A stretch of DNA of 64,000 nt from Clostridiales bacterium (GTDB lineage Bacteria; Bacillota; Clostridia; Lachnospirales; Lachnospiraceae): positions 1 through 64,000 of the forward strand of contig DUNO01000048.1 in assembly GCA_012839295.1 (NCBI GenBank), written 5' to 3'. Below are positions 36,558-45,568 of this stretch, one piece after another (positions within the stretch are counted from its first letter, which is position 1; every line of letters starts with the position of its first letter). The position numbers were made by a program, and so were the translations under genes. The notes under the pieces are model-generated. The model was not told the DNA's origin, ran no database searches, and worked only from the letters and a program-made list of their open reading frames with translations.

Positions 36558-37904
36558 TCACTGCGCCTTTTCCCTGCTCCACCGCCCTGTAATAAATAAA
36601 ACCAGTGGAATCAGCACCGCACAGAACCATCCAATCGGCCAGGCGAACCAGATCCCGCCACGCCCCACGATGTATGCGAGGGCCGATGCGGCGATAATCT
36701 TAGCTAAGGGCTCCAGGCCTGCGCTGATGGTTGACATGACCATCCTGCCCATGCCCCGGAACATGGACAGAAATACGTACATCACCCCTGCCAGCCAATA
36801 GAAGATCGATACAATTCCAAGGTATTCCTTGCAGATCGCAATAACAGCTGTCTCCTTTGCAGATACAAACAGGGTTGCCCAGAAGCCGCGGAAGGGAAAA
36901 ATGAGCAATACCAAAACCACACCCACCAGTACAGCCATCTTTATACTCGATTTTACCCCTTCCCTGATACGGCTGTAATTCCTGGAGCCGTAATTCTGTC
37001 CCGTAAAGGTGGACACTGCCATCCCCAGGCTGCTTAGGGGCATCAGGGCAATCTGGTCTATCTTGCCTGCCGCAGTATACGCGGCTATGGCATCGGTCCC
37101 AAAGCGATTTACAATACTTTGGAGGGCAATCATACCGAGGGATGTAAATAAGTTCTGGAGGGACATGGGGATTCCCACAGCTATGATTCTCCCGATCACT
37201 TCAAAATGGGGTTTTAAATGCTTCCTGCCGATATGAAGCACCTCATGCTTCTTCTTAATAAAATACAGGCACAGGAGAGTGGAAACAAATTGGGATATAA
37301 CCGTGGCTATTCCAGTCCCCGCAACACCCATTCCAAACACCAGGACAAATATCAAATCCAGGACAATATTTACTATGGTTGCTACAATTAAAGCGTATAA
37401 TGAAGATTTACTGTCCCCCAAGGATCTCATGATATTGGCCGCCATATTATAGGTAATCGGGGCAAGGCAAAAGGCCATATTAATGATCAGATACAGCCAG
37501 GCATCATGAAAGATTTCATCCGGAGTACCAAGTGCCCTTAGGATCGGCGCAGCAAAGCTAAGTCCCAGCACCGCAATTAAAATCCAGGCACCAAAGGATA
37601 TGTAAATAGCCGCCCCGGCAACATTCTTCACCTTATCGTATTCCTTCGCTCCAAAAAGCTGGGAAGCTATAATACAGGTTCCCATGGTCAGTCCTATGAT
37701 CAGGCAGACCATCAAAAAAATTACAGCCTGCGTCGCCCCAATTGCCGCCAAGGCATTTTTCCCGACAAACTGTCCAACGATTACGGAATCCGCCACGCTA
37801 TAAAGCTGCTGCACGATGCTGCTCAGCATCATGGGTATGGCAAACCTTATAATGATTTTTGTTGGGCTTCCGGTGGTCATGTCATTGTGTTTTATACTAT
37901 TCAT
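36558..37904 (-). CDS. MATE-family multidrug exporter (first)
   Basis: A 448-aa membrane protein with twelve predicted helices arranged as two similar halves, the MATE fold. MMLSSIVQQLYSVADSVIVGQFVG in the first helix region and GIPMSLQNLFTSLGMIALQ at the start of the second half are typical of the DinF/NorM-like Clostridia subgroup. It exports cationic drugs or metabolites by Na+ or H+ exchange. It follows the rhamnosidase gene on the same strand but a terminator (38033-38110) separates them, so it is probably its own unit. Confidence 0.92.
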   Translation of the reverse strand: MNSIKHNDMTTGSPTKIIIRFAIPMMLSSIVQQLYSVADSVIVGQFVGKNALAAIGATQAVIFLMVCLIIGLTMGTCIIASQLFGAKEYDKVKNVAGAAIYISFGAWILIAVLGLSFAAPILRALGTPDEIFHDAWLYLIINMAFCLAPITYNMAANIMRSLGDSKSSLYALIVATIVNIVLDLIFVLVFGMGVAGTGIATVISQFVSTLLCLYFIKKKHEVLHIGRKHLKPHFEVIGRIIAVGIPMSLQNLFTSLGMIALQSIVNRFGTDAIAAYTAAGKIDQIALMPLSSLGMAVSTFTGQNYGSRNYSRIREGVKSSIKMAVLVGVVLVLLIFPFRGFWATLFVSAKETAVIAICKEYLGIVSIFYWLAGVMYVFLSMFRGMGRMVMSTISAGLEPLAKIIAASALAYIVGRGGIWFAWPIGWFCAVLIPLVLFITGRWSREKAQ

Positions 37905-38032
37905 TTCTAGTCTCCTTCTTACTACAAATTAACTTATGTTACTTTTTCCAAGCTTTATGGCTTCCCAGCGTAACTGCTGGCCGTACTCTAATTCCTTTTC
38001 TTGCTTCTACCTCCAATTCCCCTATTCCGGCC

Positions 38033-38110
38033 AAAAAAATAGGTAACTGTGAAGTTGATTAATGCGGTGTAATCTATACACAGCCATTAATCCAGTTTCA
38101 CAATTACCTA
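38033..38110 (-). terminator. Terminator of the rhamnoside locus
   Basis: Long imperfect arms, TAGGTAACTGTGAA... (38040-38065) and ...TTCACAATTACCTA (38085-38110), form a stem ending on the minus strand in eight T residues (38033-38039 plus one). It lies about 150 bases after the rhamnosidase stop. The 38111-38257 stretch between them has no gene. Confidence 0.75.
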
Positions 38111-38257
38111 AGATTTCGTCGAGTCTTATATTCATTGCTTGCAATATGATAATTATTTTACAATATCAGCGGATTAATCGCAACCCCATCGAGATAATTT
38201 ATTGTCCTTTAAGACCGTCCATTTTCATCCGTACTGTCCTACAAGCTTTGATTGTCC

Positions 38258-40879
38258 TCAGTCCAGGCAAACCTCATATTCGTAATCTCCGGCCTCCAGC
38301 TCCCTTACCTCAGAGCCATCCGGCAATTGCAGGACTGCGGCTCCTGAAAATGGTATGGATACCTTGATCTTAACATTATGCTCCGAGACAAATTTCCATT
38401 CTGATCCATAGCTGCCCATCGGCGTCAGGACGCTGGCCCTTGCCTCTCCTAATTTCCTGCCTGGCTTCGGCTGCAGCAGCACCTTTTGGAACCCTGGGTA
38501 TTCCTCCATCGGATTAATGCCGCAGGCATCCCGGTACAGCCATTCTACAATGGCTCCAAATGCGTAATGGTTTAAGCTTGCATCACCGCTCAGCCTTCCT
38601 GTTTCATCCAGTGCATCCCAGCTTTCCCATACAGTTGTGGCTCCCATTTTCACCTGGTAGAGCCAGCTTGGATAGTCCTCCTTCAGCAATAATTCATATG
38701 AGGTATCAACAAAGCCGGCCTTGGAAAGAGCCCGGCAGAGATAGACGGTTCCAACAAAGCCCGTGTCCAGGTGTCCCCCCTTCTTTTCTATTTTCTCTAC
38801 CAGCTTTAAGGCATTCTTTTTCGTGGCCTCCTCCGGCACAAGGTCAAAATAAATGGCGAGGACATAGGCGGTCTGGGTATCAATCTTAGATACCCCCTCC
38901 TCATCAAAGTATTCCTTAATTACCGCTTCCCTGATCTGCTCCGCCCTCTTTCCGTAAGTATCCGCATCCTCCGCCATCCCAAGTACCCTGGCTGCCTTAC
39001 TGAGAAGCTTCGTGCTGTAGAAATAATAGCTGGATGCAATATAGAAGGGGTCTGTCAAGCCAAAAGGCCCCGGCTCCGGATTGTCAAGTGCAAGCCAGTC
39101 ACCGAAATGGAAGCCGCATTGCCATAGCTTCTTATCGCCATTTGCAATGTCCTTCCGTATAATCGAATCCACCCAGGCCTTCATTCCCCAATATTCTTCC
39201 CGGAGAAGATTTTTATCCCCATAGTAAAGGTACATTGTCCAGGGAATAATGGTTGCCGCATCGGACCAGGCTGCTGAGGTCGTATCATGCTCCGGCTTTC
39301 CTTCCATGTCCCTTGCCCTGACCCGGGGAACGATGAAGGGAACCCGTCCATCCAGCCGCTTTTGTTCCTCATTGATATCCTTCATGTATTTACGGTAGAA
39401 GGCAGCCGTATCCATGGTAAGGCATGCGGTGGAGCAATACATCTGGGCATCCCCCGTCCATCCCAGGCGCTCCGCACGCTGGGGGCAATCCGTCGGATGG
39501 TCCACAAAATTATCCCTCTGGCTCCAATAAGCATTGCTGATGAACTGGTTCACCAGCGGATTGCCCGTGGTAATACTTCCTGTGGTCTCAAGATCCGAAT
39601 ACAGCACCCAGGCCTCGAAGTCTTCAAAGCCCTCCGCCTCCGGCCAGCCCTCTATCTGTACATAGCGGAAGCCATAATAGGTGAAGTGGGGGCGTATCCA
39701 TCTTCCCTTGCCATCACTGGTATATTCAAATTCCTGCTTTGCAGTTAATAGGTTCTTCCTGCAGATTTGACCGTCCTCCAGGAGCTCTACATGCTTTAAC
39801 AGCAGCTTTCCGCCTTCCTTTAACACATCCTTAAAGACAATCCAGCCGGAGATGTTCTGCCCCAGATCCAGGATCACCTCACCGGCACTTCCCCGTAATA
39901 CCTTAAGGTCCTTCCTCTTTTCCTTGCATAGGATCGGAACACTATAACGCTCAGACAGGACTTTGATATTCTCCGGCTCCTTCTCCTCCACCTGCCTCCA
40001 GGCAGATGCATCAAAGCCGGGAAGTAGCCAGCCCTCCGGTTCCTTCATCGCATCATAGACTTCTCCGTCATAGATATTGCTGGCAATAACGGGACCATCC
40101 AGATAGCGGAAGCTTTTGTCCGATCCAATGACCTCCACACTCCCATCCTGATATTCAATCCGAACCTCACAGAGTATCTGGTAGTCTTCACCAAAGTTAT
40201 CCTCAAATCCACCATTCACTCCAAAACGCCCTTTATACCATCCGGCCCCCAGAAGGAATCCTAAAACATTCTCCCCCTCCTGTACAGCATCCGTCAGCTC
40301 ATAAGTCTGGTACTGCATCCAGTGATGGTAATTATGAAAGCCCGGCTGCAGGAAACCATCATTGACCAGCTTACCATTAATATAGCACTCATATAAGCCA
40401 AGCCCCACCATATAACCAACTACTCTTTTCACAGGCTTTGTAACTGAGAAGGTCTTTCTGACTATAGGGCTTGCCTTCTTCTCATCCTTGATACTGATCC
40501 AGCATGCGCTCCAATTCCTGTCGCATTTCCCTGTTTCAAAAAAGGCAGCTTCACTTTGGCAGGCTTCCCCTGCACTATTCTTTGCAGTCACCCTCCAATA
40601 ATATCTGGTACAAGGCTCCAAGGCTATATTAAGCTCGTAGCTGATATTCTGTATCTCTGGGCAAAAGCCGCTGTCATAGATCATATCTTTAAATTTCCGA
40701 TCCCTGGTAACCTCTACCCGGCATTCCAATGGCTTCTTCTCCTGCCTGCTATCACCTTCATAACACCAGGAAAAGCTCTGATATGCCAGATCATATCCCA
40801 TAGGATTTCGAATATGGTTCACCTTTAAATTAGCTATCTTCACATTAACACCTGTGCCTTTCAATTTTTGGAGGATCAT
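38258..40879 (-). CDS. Alpha-L-rhamnosidase, GH78
   Basis: Cleaves terminal alpha-L-rhamnose from plant or bacterial glycans. About 860-873 aa, with an N-terminal fibronectin-like domain, a Bac_rhamnosid_N domain (residues about 150-320), a central (alpha/alpha)6 barrel holding the GH78 catalytic signature HPTDCPQRAERLGWTGDAQM near residue 460, and a C-terminal beta domain. There is no signal peptide, so it acts in the cytoplasm on imported oligosaccharides. The first ATG has no clear ribosome site; a GTG at 40843, six bases after an AGG, gives the family-like start MKIANLKVNH and may be the true one. It follows the ABC importer genes. Confidence 0.92.
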   Translation of the reverse strand: MILQKLKGTGVNVKIANLKVNHIRNPMGYDLAYQSFSWCYEGDSRQEKKPLECRVEVTRDRKFKDMIYDSGFCPEIQNISYELNIALEPCTRYYWRVTAKNSAGEACQSEAAFFETGKCDRNWSACWISIKDEKKASPIVRKTFSVTKPVKRVVGYMVGLGLYECYINGKLVNDGFLQPGFHNYHHWMQYQTYELTDAVQEGENVLGFLLGAGWYKGRFGVNGGFEDNFGEDYQILCEVRIEYQDGSVEVIGSDKSFRYLDGPVIASNIYDGEVYDAMKEPEGWLLPGFDASAWRQVEEKEPENIKVLSERYSVPILCKEKRKDLKVLRGSAGEVILDLGQNISGWIVFKDVLKEGGKLLLKHVELLEDGQICRKNLLTAKQEFEYTSDGKGRWIRPHFTYYGFRYVQIEGWPEAEGFEDFEAWVLYSDLETTGSITTGNPLVNQFISNAYWSQRDNFVDHPTDCPQRAERLGWTGDAQMYCSTACLTMDTAAFYRKYMKDINEEQKRLDGRVPFIVPRVRARDMEGKPEHDTTSAAWSDAATIIPWTMYLYYGDKNLLREEYWGMKAWVDSIIRKDIANGDKKLWQCGFHFGDWLALDNPEPGPFGLTDPFYIASSYYFYSTKLLSKAARVLGMAEDADTYGKRAEQIREAVIKEYFDEEGVSKIDTQTAYVLAIYFDLVPEEATKKNALKLVEKIEKKGGHLDTGFVGTVYLCRALSKAGFVDTSYELLLKEDYPSWLYQVKMGATTVWESWDALDETGRLSGDASLNHYAFGAIVEWLYRDACGINPMEEYPGFQKVLLQPKPGRKLGEARASVLTPMGSYGSEWKFVSEHNVKIKVSIPFSGAAVLQLPDGSEVRELEAGDYEYEVCLD

Positions 40880-40918
40880 TCAAAAATGATCCCCGACAAA
40901 AGCTTTTCTATTACTAAC

Positions 40919-41042
40919 GAGGTGAATGCGAGTGCGTATAGATGCATCTGGCGCAGACCGGGCTCCCATGATCGCCCGTACTTGGCAATCATGGGATGTT
41001 AAAGGCAAGCCAGATGTATCTATACGCACTCACATTCACCTC
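40919..41042. repeat. Long nested inverted repeat between importer and rhamnosidase
   Basis: Arms of 34 bp (40919-40952 and 41009-41042) pair with only two or three mismatches, beginning GAGGTGAATG and ending CATTCACCTC. Inside them CCCATGATCGCC (40964-40975) pairs with GGCAATCATGGG (40985-40996), making a cruciform-like double hairpin of 124 bases. It lies between genes of the same operon and has no T-run. Candidates: a transcript-processing stem that sets different mRNA levels for importer and enzyme, or a small non-autonomous mobile repeat. Confidence 0.65.
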
Positions 41043-41106
41043 ACAACCTAAATCCAGTTCACCTATCATCCAAATCAAAAACTCACATAAACCGGAGCAT
41101 AACCTC

Positions 41107-42000
41107 TCATCCTTTCACAGCGCCCACCGTAATCCCCTTCGCAAAATACTTCTGGAAAAATGGATAGGTGCATAAAATTGGCAGAATCGCAACTACGGCA
41201 ATCGCCATCCGCATGGTGGTACTCGGAAGTGTGCTCAAGTCAACGTTTCCAAGATTATTCGCATTACTGATCAGATACTGGATGCTGCTGTTCATCTGGT
41301 TTAACAGCTGCTGGATGCTGTACAGCTTCGAATTCGTGATATAATACAAGCCGTTAGTCCAGTCATTCCAATACATAACCGCCCCCATTAACCCGATGGT
41401 AGCAAGGATTGGGGTGGACAGGGGTATGATCAGCTTAAAAAAGATATAGATGGGACCTGCCCCGTCCATCTCCGCCGCTTCGATCAATTCTCCCGGTATA
41501 TTATTTTTGATATAGTTCTTAACCAGGATTACATTAAAGGCTCCCATCATAAGTCCTGGTACGATTAAGGCAAAAATTGTATTTTTAATATGAATAAAAT
41601 TACTGTAGGTATAATAAGTAGCAACAATACCGCCGTTAAAGAGCATAGTAAACAGGCACATGATAAAGAGCACCTTGGTGCCTGGGATATCCGTATAATT
41701 TAACCCAAAAGCGAACATGGTCGTAATCATGATGCTCAAAAAGGTTCCAGAGACGGTTACGATGATTGTAATCAGGTAAGCATGCCCGATCTGTGCCCAT
41801 TCCCCAAATATATACCGGTAAGCCTCAAGGCTGAATTCCTTGGGTATGAATTTATAGCCTTCCCTGACCACCACATCATGGTCCGTAATGGAGGAGGCAA
41901 TTAAGAGTAAAAAGGGCATGATTGCAAAAAAGCAAAGAGTAATCATAACAATATGCCCGGCAAGTTCAAATCTTTTTTCTTCTTTTGACCTAACGTTCAT
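41107..42000 (-). CDS. LplC/YtcP-type carbohydrate ABC permease
   Basis: A 297-aa inner-membrane permease with six membrane segments. The cytoplasmic coupling motif EAAEMDGAGPIYIFFKLIIP marks the MalG-type class, and the C-terminus YFAKGITVGAVKG is typical of the LplC/YtcP group that handles complex oligosaccharides. It pairs with the permease encoded 17 bases upstream. No ATPase is encoded in the locus; such systems usually share a housekeeping MsmK-type ATPase encoded elsewhere. Confidence 0.92.
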   Translation of the reverse strand: MNVRSKEEKRFELAGHIVMITLCFFAIMPFLLLIASSITDHDVVVREGYKFIPKEFSLEAYRYIFGEWAQIGHAYLITIIVTVSGTFLSIMITTMFAFGLNYTDIPGTKVLFIMCLFTMLFNGGIVATYYTYSNFIHIKNTIFALIVPGLMMGAFNVILVKNYIKNNIPGELIEAAEMDGAGPIYIFFKLIIPLSTPILATIGLMGAVMYWNDWTNGLYYITNSKLYSIQQLLNQMNSSIQYLISNANNLGNVDLSTLPSTTMRMAIAVVAILPILCTYPFFQKYFAKGITVGAVKG

Positions 42001-42016
42001 TCTATAACCTCCTTAT

Positions 42017-42946
42017 TTAGAACATTGCATCTTCGCGGCTGATCCTCTTAATTGTTTCGTTTGCAAGGACAACGAGGATGAAGCCTACGATGGACTGGTA
42101 AACGCTGGCCGCAGAGGACATGCCATAATTATTCTGGACCATTAAGGCATTGTACACAAAGGTATCAATGGTCTGCGTAGCGCCGTAAAGCATACCGGAG
42201 TTCCTTGGAAGCTGGTAGAACAAACCGAAATCAGAATAGAACATACGCCCCAGGTTCAGGATAAACAAGGTAATGATGGTGGGCTTTAAGCAGGGCAGGG
42301 TAATGGACTTAATCTGCTGCCATTTTGTAGCTCCATCAATCTTGGCCGCTTCAAAGTAATCCTGGCTGATTCCCACAACGCTGGCCAAATAGATTACCAT
42401 ACCAAAGCCAATGCCCTTCCATTGATGGACAAAGATAATGATGAGGGGCCACCAGGTCTTATCCTGGTAAAAGTCAATGGGAGGCTTACCAAAAGCCTTT
42501 AGGATGGAATCATTGATGTATCCGGTCTCCAGGCTTAAGAAGGCATATCCAAGATAGCTGATTACAACCCAGGACATAAGGAAGGGCAACAGGATCAGGG
42601 TCTGGTAAATGCGGTTGGCAATCTTAGAACGGATTTCATTCATCAGTATTGCAACCGTAATAGGGATTACGATGCCCAGGATAATGAATACCAGGTTATA
42701 AAGGATTGTATTCCTGGTCATCAGCCAGGCATTGCCCGAGCTGAACAGGAATTTAAAATTATCAAAGCCTGCCCAGTCACTTCCAAAAATACCTTTTTTA
42801 AAATTGATGTTCTTAAAGGCGATGATAATACCGAACATCGGCAGGTAATTGTTAATCAACATATATATAGTACCCGGCAGGAGCAGAAGATAGATCGGCA
42901 ACGCTTTCTTCCACCGGATTTTTTTTCTTTTTTTTGCAGTGTCCAT
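42017..42946 (-). CDS. LplB-type carbohydrate ABC permease
   Basis: A 309-aa membrane permease, MalF-type, with coupling motif EAAKIDGATKWQQIKSITLP. The start at 42946 (MDTAKKRKKIRWKK) is set by GTGGAGG just upstream; the frame extends to 43000 without a ribosome site. It forms the translocation pore with LplC and receives its substrate from the lipoprotein encoded upstream. Confidence 0.92.
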   Translation of the reverse strand: MDTAKKRKKIRWKKALPIYLLLLPGTIYMLINNYLPMFGIIIAFKNINFKKGIFGSDWAGFDNFKFLFSSGNAWLMTRNTILYNLVFIILGIVIPITVAILMNEIRSKIANRIYQTLILLPFLMSWVVISYLGYAFLSLETGYINDSILKAFGKPPIDFYQDKTWWPLIIIFVHQWKGIGFGMVIYLASVVGISQDYFEAAKIDGATKWQQIKSITLPCLKPTIITLFILNLGRMFYSDFGLFYQLPRNSGMLYGATQTIDTFVYNALMVQNNYGMSSAASVYQSIVGFILVVLANETIKRISREDAMF

Positions 42947-43077
42947 AGTACCTCCACTTTTTGCTTGCAAAAAGGAGCCTGAGTCAGCACATGATGGCAC
43001 AGGCCCCTTTTTGAATCGCAGGACCCTTAAAGTCCCAATTTCTTTTTAGAGTTCAAGTATTTGTTTACTGCCGTAAA

Positions 43078-44619
43078 TTACTGTGCTAGGAATTCATCAA
43101 ATTGCCTCTGGCATTCAGCAATTACCTGGTCAATTCCCGCGTTCTTTAGCTGGCTTACCATATCGTTATATGTTTTTTCCCACTTATCACCTAAGGATCC
43201 TGTCTCCAGCGCTTTCTGGTACTGGTCAAGCACTGTCTGGCAGGCAAGTATCTGGTTTGATACATCGGCACTGTTGAAATTAAAGCCATAGGATTTAAAT
43301 TTGTTGTTCATGCATTCCTGGGTGAAGGCATCATGCTGCTGACGGGTAGCTGATGCGCTGAAGGTATACTCATTCCTTCTGTCTCCCCAGAAGCCAAGAA
43401 GATTGTAATAAGGGCTGTTGGTAGCATCAAGGCCGTCTGCAAAAGCGATCACGTTATTGTCCGGATCCACCACCTTATAATGGGTTCCTTCGATACCGTT
43501 TAAAATTAAGTTTGATAAATTACTGTCGCTGTATAAATAATCCATAAACTTAATCGCTGCTGCCGGATTCGAGCTGGTGATGGGAACCATCCAGTTCGTC
43601 GCTCCATAAAATGCTCCGATACGGCCTGCTCCGGTAGCCATGCCCGTTACTTTAAAGCCATAGTCTGAAGCAAACTGCTCCGGCTTTTGTGACATTGCAT
43701 AGGCAGCTACTTTACCGGTCTGCAATAATTCATTATTGGAGGTATCCGTTGTCGCCGCATCAGGAACGATATAGCCTGCCTGATACCACTGCGCCATCTG
43801 GTTTAAGAAATTCTTATATTCCTCTGTTTCAAACAGATTTACAATTGTAGTGCTGTCAGCCTCCATTAAGTAGCCCGCATTGATATTTCCTCCCGGTGCA
43901 TTTCCGCCATAGTACATGCCGAACTGGGAGTTTCCTGCCGTGATGGCGGAACCAAGTGCGCTTAAAGGATAGCATTCCGGATGCTTTTCTTTAATGGCAG
44001 CAAAGACTGTTGTCAGTTCATCCATGGCATAGATATCCTTCACCTCATAGCCTGTCTCTTCAAAATAGTCCTTGCGGATTATGATACCTGGCTTATCACC
44101 ATAGTTAACACCTACCGGAGAAAGACCGTAGATTTTATCCGCTACCCTTGTTGCTATAGGGAATTCCTGCATTAAGGAGTACAATGTTGGTGTTGCCTCC
44201 TCGGAAATATAAGCATCCAATTCCTCAATTTGTCCGCTGTTGACATAGTTCTTAATATCCTGGAAGGCCAGCATCATAAGGTCAACGGTCTCGCCTGAGC
44301 TGATCCACAGGGAATAGTTGGTGAAGGAATCACCAATACCCAGCGGCTTGAACTCAACCTCTACGTTGATGGCCGGTACGGTAATTGCATTTACTGCATC
44401 CTGTACCTTCAGAAGGTCTGCCGGTGCCGCTGCCATATAGAGATATGTGATGATCAGGTGTTCCGTTTTTTCCGGCGCTGATGTTGCCTCAGCCTGGGAA
44501 TCTGTACCTGCTGAACCCGTCCCCGTATTCTCTGTTTCCCCTCCCTTATTGCTGCAGCCCGCAAATGATGCCATTAACATAACTGCAACCATAATTAAAG
44601 CTAATACTTTCCTCTTCAT
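43078..44619 (-). CDS. Oligosaccharide-binding lipoprotein (LplA type)
   Basis: A 513-aa extracellular solute-binding lipoprotein with signal peptide and lipobox SFAGC (Cys22), followed by a Thr/Gly/Ser-rich linker. The large size and the C-terminal region (DVSNQILACQTVLDQYQKAL) fit the LplA group that binds oligosaccharides. It delivers a rhamnose-containing oligosaccharide to the two permeases, inferred from the GH78 enzyme in the same operon. It is the first gene after the regulator pair; a 160-base gap before it should hold the regulated promoter. Confidence 0.9.
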   Translation of the reverse strand: MKRKVLALIMVAVMLMASFAGCSNKGGETENTGTGSAGTDSQAEATSAPEKTEHLIITYLYMAAAPADLLKVQDAVNAITVPAINVEVEFKPLGIGDSFTNYSLWISSGETVDLMMLAFQDIKNYVNSGQIEELDAYISEEATPTLYSLMQEFPIATRVADKIYGLSPVGVNYGDKPGIIIRKDYFEETGYEVKDIYAMDELTTVFAAIKEKHPECYPLSALGSAITAGNSQFGMYYGGNAPGGNINAGYLMEADSTTIVNLFETEEYKNFLNQMAQWYQAGYIVPDAATTDTSNNELLQTGKVAAYAMSQKPEQFASDYGFKVTGMATGAGRIGAFYGATNWMVPITSSNPAAAIKFMDYLYSDSNLSNLILNGIEGTHYKVVDPDNNVIAFADGLDATNSPYYNLLGFWGDRRNEYTFSASATRQQHDAFTQECMNNKFKSYGFNFNSADVSNQILACQTVLDQYQKALETGSLGDKWEKTYNDMVSQLKNAGIDQVIAECQRQFDEFLAQ

Positions 44620-44727
44620 AACCTCTTTTTCCTCCTATCCTAAACTTGAATTGGTACCTTTAGTATAGTCGAAATGTCCCATTCTGAATAAAACATAACA
44701 AACCTGTTACTAAAACAAATCGGATTT

Positions 44728-44750
44728 AATTATCAACATTTTTGATAATT
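44728..44750. promoter_or_regulatory. Dyad between regulator and importer operon
   Basis: AATTATCAA (44728-44736) and TTGATAATT (44742-44750) are perfect 9-bp arms. It lies 30 bases after the response-regulator stop and 110 bases before the binding-protein start. It may be a weak terminator for the regulator or an operator; a likely -10 (TATACT) for the importer lies near 44662 on the minus strand. Confidence 0.4.
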
Positions 44751-44779
44751 ACTTATACATTTTTGCTCCGGATCCCTGT

Positions 44780-45568
44780 TCAGGAATTCTTCCCATGAAA
44801 AGACTGCCTGTATTCCCTTGGCGTTTTTCCATAGACCTTTTTAAACATCTTCGTAAAATAAGAATAGTGGTTATAGCCTGTCTTCGCGGATATCACCGTA
44901 ATGGAAAGCTCATCCCGCTCCAACAACTCCTTCGCCAGCTTCATCTTCTCATTGGTGATATAATCGATCAGGGTCATGTTGTATTTCTTTTTAAATAAGC
45001 GGCTTAAATGGGCTGGGCTTAAGTAGACCATCTGGGATAATTCCTCCACGGTCAGCGGCTCATCAATATGGAGCCGGATATATTCCTCCACCTTTTCCAC
45101 GGCATGCCTGGAATCCACACCGCCTTCCTTCTCCTGCTCTTCTATGGTTTCAAAATAAATCCTGCCATAATCCCGGTAGATCTGATCCTTCTGCTTCGCC
45201 CCAATGGCCTTGATGGCCTTCCTCAACACCCCATTGACCGTCTCGGCGGTCGCAGGCTTTAAGACATAATCCAGGCATTGCAGCTGGATTGCCTGCTTGG
45301 CGAAGTTGAATTCATCGTGGCAGGTCAAAAAGATGCACTCCGTCATGGGGGACTGGCTTTTCACCCATTCCACCAGGTCAAGGCCAGTTCCGTAAGGCAT
45401 CTCAATATCACAGAGCAGGATATCTATTTTATGGCCCAGGAAGATATTCACAGCCTGGGCATAGCTGTTTGCGGTGAATATCTCTTGAAAATATATTTTT
45501 AAAGGATGGATGTCCTCCAAAATTCCTTGAATTGCAAATACCTCATCATCAACTATCAATAAATTCAT
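44780..45568 (-). CDS. YesN-type response regulator (rhamnoside locus)
   Basis: A 262-aa regulator: receiver domain with IVDDE, phospho-acceptor Asp54 in LLCDIEMP and conserved Lys in VLKPAT, then an AraC-type DNA-binding domain (SPAHLSRLFKKKYNMTLIDY and HYSYFTKMFKKVYGKTPREY). It overlaps the kinase gene by 20 bases, giving strong coupling. It should activate the adjacent importer-rhamnosidase operon when its kinase senses the oligosaccharide. Confidence 0.92.
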   Translation of the reverse strand: MNLLIVDDEVFAIQGILEDIHPLKIYFQEIFTANSYAQAVNIFLGHKIDILLCDIEMPYGTGLDLVEWVKSQSPMTECIFLTCHDEFNFAKQAIQLQCLDYVLKPATAETVNGVLRKAIKAIGAKQKDQIYRDYGRIYFETIEEQEKEGGVDSRHAVEKVEEYIRLHIDEPLTVEELSQMVYLSPAHLSRLFKKKYNMTLIDYITNEKMKLAKELLERDELSITVISAKTGYNHYSYFTKMFKKVYGKTPREYRQSFHGKNS

